Source: Blasia pusilla
Taxonomy: Eukaryota; Marchantiophyta; Marchantiopsida; Blasiales
Length of the DNA stretch: 64,000 bases
Reading direction: 5' to 3'
Assembly: GCA_050084515.1 (NCBI GenBank)
Contig: CM114275.1
Coordinates: 3,038,001 to 3,102,000, forward strand
The position numbers were made by a program, and so were the translations under genes. The notes below the pieces were generated by a model. It ran no database searches, had not been told where the DNA came from, and saw nothing but the letters and a program-made list of their open reading frames with translations. This document shows, one piece after another, positions 10,680-29,264 of the stretch. Positions within the stretch are counted from its first letter, which is position 1; the number at the start of each line of letters is the position of its first letter.

Positions 10680-11060
10680 TGCCTACACCATGGATGAGAT
10701 GTGAGGAGTGTCAGCCAAGTATGGAGAGCATAGAATTGATTTATAACCAGGAGCAGCCCCTATAAGGATGCGTCAGTATAGGTTGAATCCCAAGTATTCT
10801 TTAATGGTTAAGGACGAGATTGATCAGCGGTTGGAAGCAAGAGTCTTCTATCCTGTGCTCAGTAGAGAATGGGTGTTCCCTTTTGTCATTGTACCAAAGA
10901 AGCAATCATGGAAGATTAGGGTGTGTCAGAACTACAAAAACTTAATGCAACCACCCTGAAGGATGATCACCACTGCCTTTCACCGATACTATCGTAGATA
11001 AAGTCTTAAGATTTTTGAGGTAGAAAATTTGTTTTGGATGTTGAAGAACATGCATATTAG
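10680..11060 (+). pseudogene. N-terminal part of Gypsy reverse transcriptase, truncated
   Basis: The frame 10768-10959 reads MRQYRLNPKYSLMVKDEID, then WVFPFVIVPKK and KIRVCQNYKNL, the N-terminal fingers of Ty3/Gypsy RT. Upstream, YGEHRIDL (about 10720-10744) is the usual lead-in. A one-base loss near 10966 shifts the next conserved stretch into another frame (PLPFTDTIVDKV, about 10970-11006). No YxDD motif, RNase H or integrase follows, so the element is cut off near 11,060. Confidence 0.75.
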
Positions 11061-11236
11061 TGAAGTTAATAGTATTACATATTGTTAGTATCCAAAATAA
11101 TTGGTTCTAAGCTATGAGAAATGAAGGAGGAAAAAAATTGGAAATCCATCCCTAAGAAAATTATTTTATAGACCCTAAGCCATCCCTTGGAAAAGTATTT
11201 TATAGACCAAAGAATGAGACCACACAGAGTGAAAGA

Positions 11237-11854
11237 TGTCGTAGATATACACATCACTACACAACATATATCGTTATCACCGAATGAACATACAAACATA
11301 CAAGATCCCATGCTAACTCATGGAATCACACAACGAGACGAGAAGTATCAAAATATCTCCAATCAATCAAGTAGATCTCTCCATCAATAAGATCTCACCA
11401 ATATTCACACACATACTTTCTCTCTCTCTCACATCAAACCAAAGCCACTCTCCAAATGATAGGCTTGGGTTACACATACAAGGCAAGGACTCCACCTCGT
11501 GCCAAGAGGTTCAAGAAAGAGAGAATGAGCTCTCTCTTTTGGAGATATATCCCCTTCCCTCTCCCAAGCTCTCTCCACAATAATCTATGCTTGTAGGTCA
11601 CCTCCTTGGCTCTTGACATGCTATAGCGGGTCAAAGGCCACTTCCCAAAGTAGAAGTCAACTATACTTAACATAAAAATTTACCCCAAATAGTAAGTTTC
11701 TCTATATGACTCCAAATGAGCCGAAGCAAAGGGGAAATTGCTCTCTCATGTTACTCGTGGCCTAGTAGGTCATCCTCGACTTCCTAAGGCTCTCCTCCAA
11801 TACCTACAAAGGCTCTCTATTAGATCTCATCGATCTATCCTGAAATATTTGACA
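11237..11854 (-). mobile_element. solo A-B terminal repeat of the methyltransferase retroelement
   Basis: This 618-bp unit is homologous to the terminal repeats of elements A and B (31.5-58.3 kb). It is oriented on the - strand: start TGTCAAATATTT at 11854, end CTACGACA at 11237. Both segments are present: the A segment (about 11368-11854) followed by the B segment (11237 to about 11367). It is flanked by the 4-bp direct repeat AAGA (11233-11236 and 11855-11858), a target-site duplication, so A-B is a complete transposed unit with TGTCA/TGTCG termini. It lies just beyond the truncated Gypsy element. Confidence 0.8.
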
Positions 11855-13739
11855 AAGAGAAGAAGAATGCAACAACTATCACTTTGCGAGTGTGAAAAAC
11901 CACTACTTTGCAAGTGTAGAAAAACCACTTCTTAATTGGACTATCTATTTTGCAGATTATTTATGATTGAGTTCAAATTTAATTCTTGTGACTTATTTGT
12001 GATTCTTACATCGTAATCATATGCCAATAACTCACAAAGATGTGAAAAACTTTCCAATCATTTATTACCACTCTATACGGATTTTGAAATTAAACTATGA
12101 TTGACTTGCAAGTATAAGAAATAACTTTCAAGCCGCAATGCAAATGTAATTTGCAAGTCAAATTCTCAAGTTTTCAAGTGAATTTTGAGCATAAGACTCG
12201 CAAAGTTATGAGTCCAATGTGGAATTCATCCAAAATATATGTAGATAAAGAGAGTAATATTAGACAAAGACTAATTTATGATTGAAAGTCCCTTTAAGAC
12301 ATAAAAGTTCTACGTCTTAAAGTGACTTTCAAAAACTTCAAGCAATTGAAAAGAAGAAGTAACCTATATGGTATTAAAAGAAGTGGCTCAAGAATATGAA
12401 TCTTTAACACCTTTAGCAAGATAAAAAATATAGGGAAGGGCAAAGTAGTAAGGTAAAGTATTGACACAACAAGGAAGATGTATGAGAGGAATTCACCTAA
12501 AATAAACCCGTATAAAAAATTGGGAGCCGAAGGAAAAGGAAGAAAAACTAGAAAATCGACTTAGTATGATATGAACGAGCCTTGTGAAGACAAGAGTAAC
12601 CAAGACCAATCATGCAAAAAATTGATAATCCAAAGAAAGTTAGAAAGGAAATTGGAAACACCAAAAAAGACAACGTGAGGTGAAAAATAGAAGCCATCCA
12701 CTGATGTTTGATATGAAGGGATGAGGCTATAATATTAGACCTAGTAAGTAGTGAAATATTGAGAAAAGCAAGAGGAATACTTTAAAATAATTGTAATTCA
12801 GAATTGTATTATAAGCAGAGCCTAATGTGTGAAATTGGGTTTTGGAATCTATGTACATATTCATGAGAGAAGAAAGTCCAAAAATCCTTAGAACTTTGGA
12901 AAAGCACAACATAAGTGGGAAAAAAAAGAAGGAAAAACCAAGTTCCATCTTGAAAACCAATTTTTGGCATCATATTTGTTTCAAACTATTAATGATTGGA
13001 CAATTATTTAAATTGGAATTTTTATTGGCTTATTGCTATTTTATTTTTACGTTTTATCTTCTTTAAATGTTATTATTTTTCATTTTTCTGTTTTGAAGTT
13101 TGTTTTTAAATAAAGTGGATTAGAATCCTCTGGCCCAAAATTTAGAATACTGGTTAGCATGCTCGTTCTTGCACACCAAATTTTAATTTTTAAATAATAT
13201 AAAAATGTTTTTTAAAAAAAAAATTGTGTATAATTTTAATTTTTAAAATCTTAAATGAGGAATAAATTTTCATTTAAAAATTATTTTCAACTCCCATAAT
13301 TAATTTCAATCCCCCATAAAGTTTTGAATAATACTTACTCTTCCCTTTCCACTCTTCCCCCCAAAATAACATCTACTAGCTAAACTATTAGTTAATTTTA
13401 ATAAATTAAATAATTTATATTTTCCACTAAAATTAATTTTCCTTTACAAATATATCAATTTTTAATTAATAAATTTAATAAAAAAATTTAAACAAATTAA
13501 ATACCATTTTAATTTTCTTCACCGTAGAAGAATAATAACATTCCACTCTTCTAACTAATTCCACTCCTCAATCAAAATTAAAAATGATATCCCTATCTCT
13601 TAAATAATTCCATCCCTCAATAAAATTTAAATAATATCTAAGCCTTGTCCATTAGAATTCATTTTCCGCTTCCATCAAATATGAATTAAGGAAAAATATT
13701 TAAAATTTTTCATGATCTTTTAATCATTAGATTAATTTT
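11855..13739. other. AT-rich non-coding DNA
   Basis: I see no gene. The stretch becomes increasingly AT-rich rightward. It contains a strong hairpin at 12282-12332, reported separately. Short open frames (12727-12960, 12842-13066) have no recognisable content. Confidence 0.6.
12282..12332. repeat. 19-bp-arm hairpin
   Basis: Arm 12282-12300 (ttgaaagtccctttaagac) pairs with 12314-12332 (gtcttaaagtgactttcaa) at 18 of 19 positions around a 13-base loop. It could be the core of a foldback MITE. The loop is too short for a typical plant microRNA precursor. Confidence 0.7.
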
Positions 13740-14310
13740 TCTTATTATACATCTAGGATTATCCATTATAATATAAGTTATTTAAATTATCATTAATTAA
13801 GAAATAAAAATAATCTTCTATTCACTCAAACTCATTTTCTTTATCCATGTAATATGGCTCAAGGAACAAAATTCTATTCTTTCGTCTTATTGTCTCAATA
13901 TTTTGTCCATATAAGGTCACCCATTATTATATACATTTTCTTTACTGCATATTTAAACAAAGATCTCCCAATATAATATAAATTAATTAAATTATCATTA
14001 AATAATCAAAAAAATAATTTTCCATTTACTCAAACCCATTCTCTTTATCCATGTAATATGGCTCAAGGAACAAAATTCTATTCTTTCGTCTTATTATCCC
14101 ATTATTTTGTCCATATAAGATCACCCATTATTATATACATTTTCTTTACTGCATATTTAACCAAAGATCTCCCAATATAGTATAAATTAATTAAATTATC
14201 ATTAAATAATCAAAAATAATAATTTTCTATTTACTCAAACCGATTCTCTTTATCCATGTAATATGGCTCAAGGAACAAAATTATATTCTTTCGTCTTATT
14301 GTCCCATCTA
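13740..14310. repeat. 204-205-bp tandem repeat, nearly three copies
   Basis: The phrase ttatccatgtaatatggctc starts at 13841, 14045 and 14250, giving periods of 204 and 205 bp. Units also share ggtcacccattattatata, catttaaacaaagatctccc-like and taaattaattaaattatcat words. The last copy breaks off at about 14308. A related piece lies at 19945-20085. Confidence 0.8.
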
Positions 14311-16600
14311 TACTATCAATGAAACATGGGGGATTATTATAGGTAGAAAGAAAAATAGCCCGGTGTCCCCTCACCTATACAATTAAAAGAAGATGGGTTT
14401 ACATTAACCCTCCTCAGGGGTCGACACTAGTCTTTTAAAGGATCCTCTATGATCGACACCTATTTTCTTGAGACAAGAGATGTAATTTACAGAAAATAAT
14501 TAAATTAAGGGGAACTTTTACCCTTCCACCGCATGGGCAACATACTAGTGTTTCATAAAAAAGAATTCACTTTCTATGGGAAGTGAAGTTCTCTTAGAAA
14601 AATGTATGCATTGTGGACATAGGACTATTTTTCACGTGTGATTGTACCTGCAATCTTATGTAGCAAACAAGGGTCGTGCTTCCACTGGTGGCTAGAAGGG
14701 AATATACACTGACTACACACATGCTTGTGTATAATCGATTATGTGGTATTGTTACATGTGTTATTTTTTGAGTTGCTATGCTCTTGTAACCACACAAGTG
14801 TATGATAATTACTCAAGTAATTAACTTTCGTGTAATTGAGGTGACTCTCATGGTTTCTACAAGTGATTCGGGGCCAGAGTTGGAGTCAAGGAAGTTGGAT
14901 CTGTGGGTGGAAGTGAACCAGGAGTTGTAGCCAGAAGGGATATTGGAGCAGTGGGAGAGCAAAACTACTATCTAGGTAACCTTTTTCCAAATTTTTGCTC
15001 GGATGTGCGTGATTCTTACCAACTAGGCTTGCTAGGACCTGAAAACATTACAATGAACTTGCTAGGATATGATGGCGTTGCAGGAAAGCAATCGTGACTC
15101 AGTCACCATACTTAGTTTGTTCCACTAACCTTAGTCTATGAATTCTTGCATTAGGAATAAGCATGACACACCATAAACAGAATTCATAGCCTCTTATAGA
15201 AGCCTTACCTTAACTTTCTGCAACTACAGATTGGCAGAGTGGCCATCAACCACTCTCTCAAGCCTCGCGCTCCATGTCACGATCGGATTTCGATTCATGT
15301 CAAGTGTACAAGACCGAAGCTCCCTCCGCCCCCAAGTGCGTGAGATTGAACTGCCTTGAATCAGCATTTGATCCTCCCGCATGTGCCTAGGGCTGTGAGT
15401 AATCTGGACAAGCCTCTCATTTCTTCAAAATTTCTTCCGTCTCTGCTAGACTTTAGGTGAGGATGACTCTTCCGGATATGCCTTGATTTGAGGAAAAAAT
15501 GAACCAGCATCTCGTATGTTTTCCATTCCTTCTACATCAATTCTTCCACCTATCCCCCGTTCTAGAAATAATTTAAAAAATCCTTTCAATTCTTCCGTAT
15601 TTTTGCCATTAATTCGACTCAGAGAGAAGTTCTTCCATATTTCTGCCATCTTTGATTGTGAGAATAATTCTTCCACATTGCCATGCAAGACGTTGTTGCA
15701 AAGTCCACTACTGGTTCATGGAGCGTTGAAATCCGCTCTCAACCCATGTCTTGCACAAACCACTATGCTCATTGTAGCTAAATTAGTCATCTCAATTACA
15801 TCCTTGCAACAAGATCCTTCTTTCATGATGTTACTCCGTGTAGGCACTTCTAGAAAATCCCCATCAAACCACTCAAATCAATCTCAATCTCTCTCTCTTT
15901 CTTTCCAAATGACAAGAAACTCGTTACACACAAAATGCATCCCCATCCCTAGGATATAAGAATATACTCAGAGTTAATGTCTTCCAAAGTTAATGTTTAA
16001 GCTATGCATCCATTGGATTCTAGGACAGTCGGGAAATGTGTGAGTTGTTCTGCAATCCGGATTGGAAAGATTCTTCATATTCACCATCCTTGTTGTCACT
16101 ACAATATTTTTGGAGATATAGATTTTCTTGGGAGATTTTACAAACTGATTGTCTTACAAGATAGTGACAACAATGCTTATTTGTTGTATGTCGACACACA
16201 TTGCGATTTTAAGTGATAGAGCCAGGGTAGGGATATTGAGCAAACCTCTTTGGGATTTCTATGATATTTGTAGATCTGATAGAAAAATTTTGTGATCCCA
16301 GCCATTTGTTGCTCTTGTAAGAAGGAATAATGACATTGGAGTTAGTTATACATGCACAAAAATCCTCTAATTTGAAGCCTCAAAGCGTAAGCTCATCCAA
16401 AAGTGTGCATGCATAGATGCTAATGATCGTGAGCTCTACTTTATTTTGGAAAGCTGTAGTCTCCACTGACACATCCATGACTTACTCTTTCTAATATCTG
16501 ACGTAACTCCACTTCATAGTCGATTCTTGAAAGGGAGGGAAAAGCTTGATGGATTACTCCGTACAACTTATAGGCTCATGGAGTTTACCGAAGAGGGACG
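14311..16600. other. intergenic DNA without recognisable genes
   Basis: No RNA gene, transposon protein or host gene could be recognised. The longest frame, 15516-15959 (+, 147 codons), is serine/leucine-rich and matches nothing I know; I do not call it a gene. Confidence 0.5.
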
Positions 16601-16631
16601 GAGGAAGCTGCCTAAGGTTTTGAATCTATAA

Positions 16632-17660
16632 ATGGACAACTCTGGAAAGGAGAACAAAAATATTTACGTCATGGCATACTTGGCCCTTCTGGTTCATAGG
16701 GACGTATTAGAAGAGATTCACTTGGCTTTTCTCATCCCCAAGCACACTCATAAAGATGTTGATGCTATGTTGAGCAAGTTCTTGGAACTTTGCAAGGACA
16801 CAATGCATACACCTTGAAAGATCTTGTGACACAAGTTTTTACATCCAGCTCACCAAATCCAACACCACAAGTGGTTTAGGATATTCCCAAATTCAAGGAG
16901 TACTTGAAAGGTTTCAACAAGCATAAGAAAAAACATTCAGTAGTATGGACTGCAGAAGCTAGGTTGATTCCGATTTAGTAGATCTCCAGATGGTATGCCT
17001 ATCATGCATTACAAGATGTGGTTCCAATGACGAGTGGTTGTCGAGCGAGTGTGGATATGACATATTTTTACATCATGAAATTACTTGAGACCCTCTTATC
17101 CCTATTGGAAATCCAAAGCGCTTACTGCTCACACCCTTGAAGGCATTTTTCAATGTCAAGAAAGGTGTATCTCAGCACATTGTCTACTTTGATAAGATGG
17201 GAAACAAATCTTCTAGAGGCCCAAAGATGGAGTTCCAACAACTAGCACAGCAATGGAGGAAGACGATTAAGGAATTGGACTAATATTTTTTCTCATCGCA
17301 ACCCTGAGGACAAGGTACAAAACATGCAATTAAACCACAAGACAAAAACAAATGAAGATCTGATACAAATAATAGGAGGAGTTTGATAGCCCATGACATT
17401 GCTTCATCGTTCTCTAAGACATTGGAGAATTTTTGGCCTCTAACCAAACAAAGCAATCAAGTTCCTATTGTCTTTGGAAGTCAAATTCTTCAAAAGTAGA
17501 AGTCACTATTCAAGGCCTACTAAATTCATGCCTAGAGTTTATATGCTATCAAGAGAGGAAGCAGAACTTGCATTGGTAGATTTCAATGATGGACAATTTA
17601 TCATAAATAGATTAGGACAAGAAAGAAAAAATATTGCATATGGATGGGACAAGTTCTAGT
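16632..17660 (+). pseudogene. decayed DUF7869-like transposon-associated ORF
   Basis: The frame 16632-16817 reads MDNSGKENKNIYVMAYLALL, then FLIPKHTHKDVDAM. This resembles the conserved core (DN..kENKNryv.ayla.lv, FLpvGHTHEDID) of a domain of unknown function found in transposon-associated proteins of many eukaryotes. Translation beyond 16817 is full of stops, with one longer frame at 17468-17659 (REEAELALVDFNDGQFI) that I do not recognise. It is a relic; the function of the domain is unknown to me. Confidence 0.4.
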
Positions 17661-17950
17661 CGGAGTAACATGTTTTTCTGATTGGTTATTGGAGGTCGGA
17701 GAGGGTGATGTATCTTTGCAAAGAGACTTGGGAGATGATTTTATTCAATTGCCACATGATATAGTCTGCCATAGTAACAAGATAAGTGATCTTATTGATA
17801 CTATATATGGAAAAGATCCTCAATTATTTCATGATATCAATTTTTGAGAGATACAGCTATTTTGGCACCAAGAAATAGAAATGTCGATGAGATAAATGCA
17901 GAAGTCATGTCTCGATTCCACAGAGAGGTAAAGATAAAATATTATTCCGG
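17644..17950 (+). pseudogene. fragment of a Helitron/PIF1-type DNA helicase
   Basis: The frame from 17644 reads FSDWLLEVGEGD, DFIQLPHDIV and SDLIDTIYG. After a one-base shift near 17845 it continues as AILAPRNRNVDEINAEVM. This order (Fs.WLL.iGeG, i.iP.d, li..iy, aILaP.N..VdeiN) is the middle of the PIF1-like helicase encoded by plant Helitrons. Walker motifs and the Rep domain are absent, so it is a short fragment of a rolling-circle transposon protein. Confidence 0.65.
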
Positions 17951-18003
17951 TAAGTGTGTTTGTGATTCTTATTAATGACCATCTAATGATACATTACAAT
18001 ATC

Positions 18004-18025
18004 TAATGTATGTATGTATGTATGG
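18004..18025. repeat. short (ATGT)n microsatellite
   Basis: About five copies of ATGT in a row directly after the Helitron helicase fragment. Confidence 0.7.
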
Positions 18026-18416
18026 TGAAGATACCAATTTCAGAATTCAATATTGGTGGCCATTGAATACATTCAGAAGAAGGAACATAGCCCCAAGCAA
18101 GAGATATCAACATTAGGATATAAGGAAATGGGAGAAGAATGTTGTTGAGGTTCATTACTTGATTTTATAAAGTTTCTTTATACTTGTACATGTGGTTTGA
18201 GATTATGGAATAAATGGTTGTGTTGAAGCTTTCGCTGTTTGAATCGGATTCCATTTTATTCCCAAATCACTCTTATTTGGTATATAGCTCCAACTTGCAT
18301 GAAGTAGTAGAATTCATCCATTTGGACATTCAAAGAAAATCGGGTTTTCCTCAATAATACTATGCCCTATATCATAGTAGGTCCCAAAACCTATTAGTTT
18401 ACAACATTAAACACTT

Positions 18417-18990
18417 AATTAATATTAAGCCCTAAACACTAAACCCTAAGCCACAAATCCTAAAATCTAAGCTATAAACCCCAAACCCAACCTAGTACAC
18501 CCTTACACTTGATAATCCTGTTAAATTAATAGGCCATAATATTTCAGCCTATTATTGAGAAATATTCTTTCCAAATATTATTTAACTAAACGGTAAACCC
18601 TGGATCTTGAGCCCATGGTTTGTGCAACCATGCCTAAGCCATAAACCTTGAACCCTAAGCCATAATCCCTAAATCCTAAAACCTAAGCCCTAAACCCTTA
18701 ACCTAAACCCTAAACCTTAAGACTTAATCCTAAACCCTAAACCCTAAGCCTAAACACTCAAAACCCTAATCTATCAACCCTAAACCTTAAGCGGAAAACC
18801 CTAAGCCGTAAACCTCAACCCTGAGCCATAAGCCATAAACCCAAAACCCTAAGCTAGAAAACCTAAACCGTAAACCCTCAACCGTAAACCCTAAACCCTA
18901 GACCGTGAACCTAAGTCATAAACCCTAAACCCCAAGCCTAAAAACCCTAAACCCTAAGCCTAAACACTTAAAACCCTACACCCTAAGTTA
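18417..18990. repeat. degenerate CCCTAAA (plant telomere-type) repeat tract
   Basis: From about 18417 to 18500 and again from 18594 to 18990 the + strand is made largely of aaccctaa / ccctaagcc words, the C-rich strand of the plant telomere motif TTTAGGG with many substitutions. A further aagccctaaaccctaag lies at about 19135-19150. Orientation is constant. This is an interstitial telomere-like tract, not a chromosome end, because genes and transposons continue on both sides. Confidence 0.8.
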
Positions 18991-19159
18991 TGGATCATTT
19001 CAGTAGATCGTATTAATTCATTCGCCATATACACAAAAAATGCAGATTACTCTCAAGGGTCATTCCCCCCTTGGAATATCAAATGATTAAGAGGAGAATC
19101 TTTCTACTATTTCAAGTCATGCACCTCAAGTGGTAAGCCCTAAACCCTAAGTTACACAC

Positions 19160-20444
19160 ACTTAGATAATGTCATATGAATGAATAATCATATTAGAACA
19201 AAACCGGGTTTTTGAAAAGACCGCATTTGTCAAAATTGTTGTTACAAAGGAAAGAGCTCTACATTAAAATGATTGGTAGAGAGTTGAGGGTGTAATTAAG
19301 TTCATTGCCTCTCTCGGGGCTGGTTTGTGCTTTGCAGCCCTTGCGCTAGTTGCAATGGAGAAGTGTACACTGTCATCATGATGGGGATGTCATGTATCCA
19401 TTTTGGTGAGTTGTTGAATCAACTTACGAAGCGCAACGCACATAAAACAAAAGAACACAATCCCGGTTCAACAACGACCTCCACAATCTTATCCATTTAC
19501 AAGGGATTAAGATCATTGAGACATTGTTAAAAGTTGGGATACGATTAGTTCCTCTCATAGATCTCTTCAGGGTCCATTGTGGTGTTTGTGGCTCCAGAAA
19601 AATGGAAGGTATCTCTCCCATAGATTTTTTCCTTCCTTTTTGGACCATTGTTTTATCTAGAGCGGAAAATTTTTTTTCTCTCGCGGATCTGCGTAGATTT
19701 TTGCCCACGATATTTCTGGCTCCACCAAACGGAAAGATGCTTTCAAAACCAGAGCCATAGATGGTAACATGATGTATTTCGGGTGAGTATTTGTGATCTC
19801 GTGGCATATTCACGGATCGCATCAATTGAACGTGCATAAAATTTGGGATTCAAAAGCTAAGCTAACGCACTTCTTCGGCCACAACAATAACTGCGAATTG
19901 GATTGGATCTCTATTCACGGGGATTCTTACTAGTTATTTCTTAGTAAGGTCACCGTTATTATATAGATTTTCTTTACTACCTCTTTTACTAAACTTTTTT
20001 TTCTTATTTTCCATATAAGGTCACCCATTATTATATAGATTTTCCTTACTGCCTATTTTACTAAATAAAAAAATCTCCATTAATAGTCGAAGCTTTCCAC
20101 GTAGAATGTGCACTATACTTTGCGGGTGTGAGGTGCCAAACATCCCATCCGACTCTCAAAGTGACTCAAAAATGGGACCTGGCTCATAATAGCCGTGGTC
20201 CAGGCGAGTCGGAGACCAACCAAACTCTGTTTGACGTCCAACGTCGTACCACGCGTCGGCTTGTCCGTGATTGAAATACTTTTGGCAGCGATGGGGATCC
20301 AGGACCCTACGCCTCCCGGACCCTCGCCCAAGCGGAGATGCCCAAAGTCACATGAGAATTTCAAATCTTTGTTTTTGAACATTCCACATCGAATCAAAAA
20401 TAAATTTATAAAAGTGGCACTCCTAATAATAGCTCTGGGTAGAT
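19160..20444. other. intergenic DNA with a copy of the 204-bp repeat family
   Basis: No gene is supported. At 19945-20085 two partial copies of the phrase ggtcaccc(g)attattatatagattttcyttactgcc echo the 204-bp tandem repeat of 13.7-14.3 kb. The frames at 19424-19837 and 20113-20575 have no recognisable content. Confidence 0.5.
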
Positions 20445-20520
20445 CGTGTACGCATCTCACACATGTACGCATCCAGTTAGCAGCTCCCACAGCGTGTACG
20501 CACCTCATACATGTACGCAT
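20445..20520 (+). repeat. 28-bp direct repeat upstream of the ABCC gene
   Basis: The 28-bp sequence starting cgtgtacgca occurs at 20445-20472 and, with two substitutions, at 20493-20520. Each copy contains two tgtacgca words. It lies 1.4 kb upstream of the transporter start codon. A regulatory role is only possible, not shown. Confidence 0.6.
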
Positions 20521-21928
20521 GATGCACGGCAGGAAAGAAAAGGAAATGAAAATCGAGTGGAGTTCTTCCACTTAATCGAGTTCGTCCTGATTCCTGAACC
20601 CCGCGCCTGCACTTAACTTTTTACCGCCATACGTAATCAGGGAAAGCTGCACCAGAGCGAGTCCGTGAGCGAAAATGTGTTCGGTTCTGGGCCTTACGGA
20701 GAACCCCGGGTTATTTAAGCTGTGGGCTTGGTCCTCTGAGGCGGGTGTCCATGCTTGTGGTGGTTCTTGCCCATCATACGTCGCTTCCGAGGAGCATGTG
20801 CTGGATGGCAAAACTCGTGGACGTGGGAATTCTATTGGCGATCACTTTAGACGGCGGAGAGCAGCCCGAACCGACCTCCAGACGGTCTAGATAGACCGGC
20901 AATGCTTGCGGTGTGCTGCAGTGCCCGATTGTTTCCACAGCAGTGATTGGACTCGGCCCTCGTCACTAGTGGGTCTCATGACCAAATTAGTCCGGCACAA
21001 ATTCATTGCGAATTGCCGTCGAGCTGTAGACCAGATGGCTCCCCAAGATTCCGCAATGGAGTGTTGCAGCTGTCACATTTCCTCCCCCGTCTTTCTTGCT
21101 CTCAATGATCTCATATGTTGACACAGCCCATCGTGTGTACCTGTTGCAAGCGCCATTTAAGGTCAGTGATGTTTACTGGAGCGTTTGCGTACAGAGGTGA
21201 AACACACTATTGTGTACTGAAGGATTTATATGTCTACTCGTCACGACGAGGCAACATATGAAACTGTGTACGGACAGAAGCATAGGTCGGAATCGTTTAC
21301 AATTGTTGATAATGATTGACAGTCAAGTCTAGGGAGGGCCTACTAAATTCAATCGATGACGTGCGCTTAGAAGGGTTCAAGTACTTAAGGAGCGGAAGGA
21401 CTTTTACATTTGTAGTACTACTGGTGGATTCTTCCAACGGATGGCCAGGCGGCCATGTGCACGCAGTCGAGCTGTTGGAGTTGTATATCTCGCACACTTG
21501 TGCTTCGGGCAGTCAGTCAGTCAGTCTCGAAGCTTTCGGAGCATTTTTTCGGACCCCGAATTGAACTGGAGAAATTATTATTAGATGAGGGCAGAGAAAA
21601 GTTGAGTTTGTCGGTGTGTCTTTCCAGCTCTGTGTTCGAACTCGAAGGGTGCGCACCCTTGGGATTTTTGCAGTCGGCAGCCGGAAGGTTTCCGGGGGAT
21701 GAGATGGAGTTGACGCCAGCGCCTTTTCCTGCCATCGTCTGTTGTCGTTCTGACTACTTGTGTGACCTCACAATGCAGTGCCGATTCGGCGAGCGACTGT
21801 GTGAGCGCGTTCCTGGATTGGAATTCGCGACTCTCGGCTTCGGAGCAGTCTTTCTTATGCAGTGAGCCTCGGGCTGCTCTCTCCGCGTCCACGGGTTCCT
21901 GCCCGCGCGCAGTCGCTTCTGAAGTAAA
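20521..21928 (+). promoter_or_regulatory. upstream and presumed 5' UTR region of the ABCC gene
   Basis: This stretch has a more even base composition than the flanking transposon DNA. A TATA-like ttatttaag lies at about 20710, but the transcription start is not determinable. Several overlapping short frames (for example 21455-21865) compete in different frames and have no recognisable content; I treat them as untranslated or chance ORFs. The start codon context at 21929 (aaaATGG) is favourable. Confidence 0.35.

Positions 21929-29264
<7,336 letters not shown>

Noticed and set aside
12282-12332. A microRNA gene
   Set aside because: The hairpin is only 51 nt with a 13-nt loop, shorter than plant precursors usually are, and nothing supports expression.
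21455-21865. A separate gene or upstream ORF before the ABCC start
   Set aside because: Several frames overlap here on both strands, none has recognisable domains, and the region is best explained as 5' UTR or promoter.
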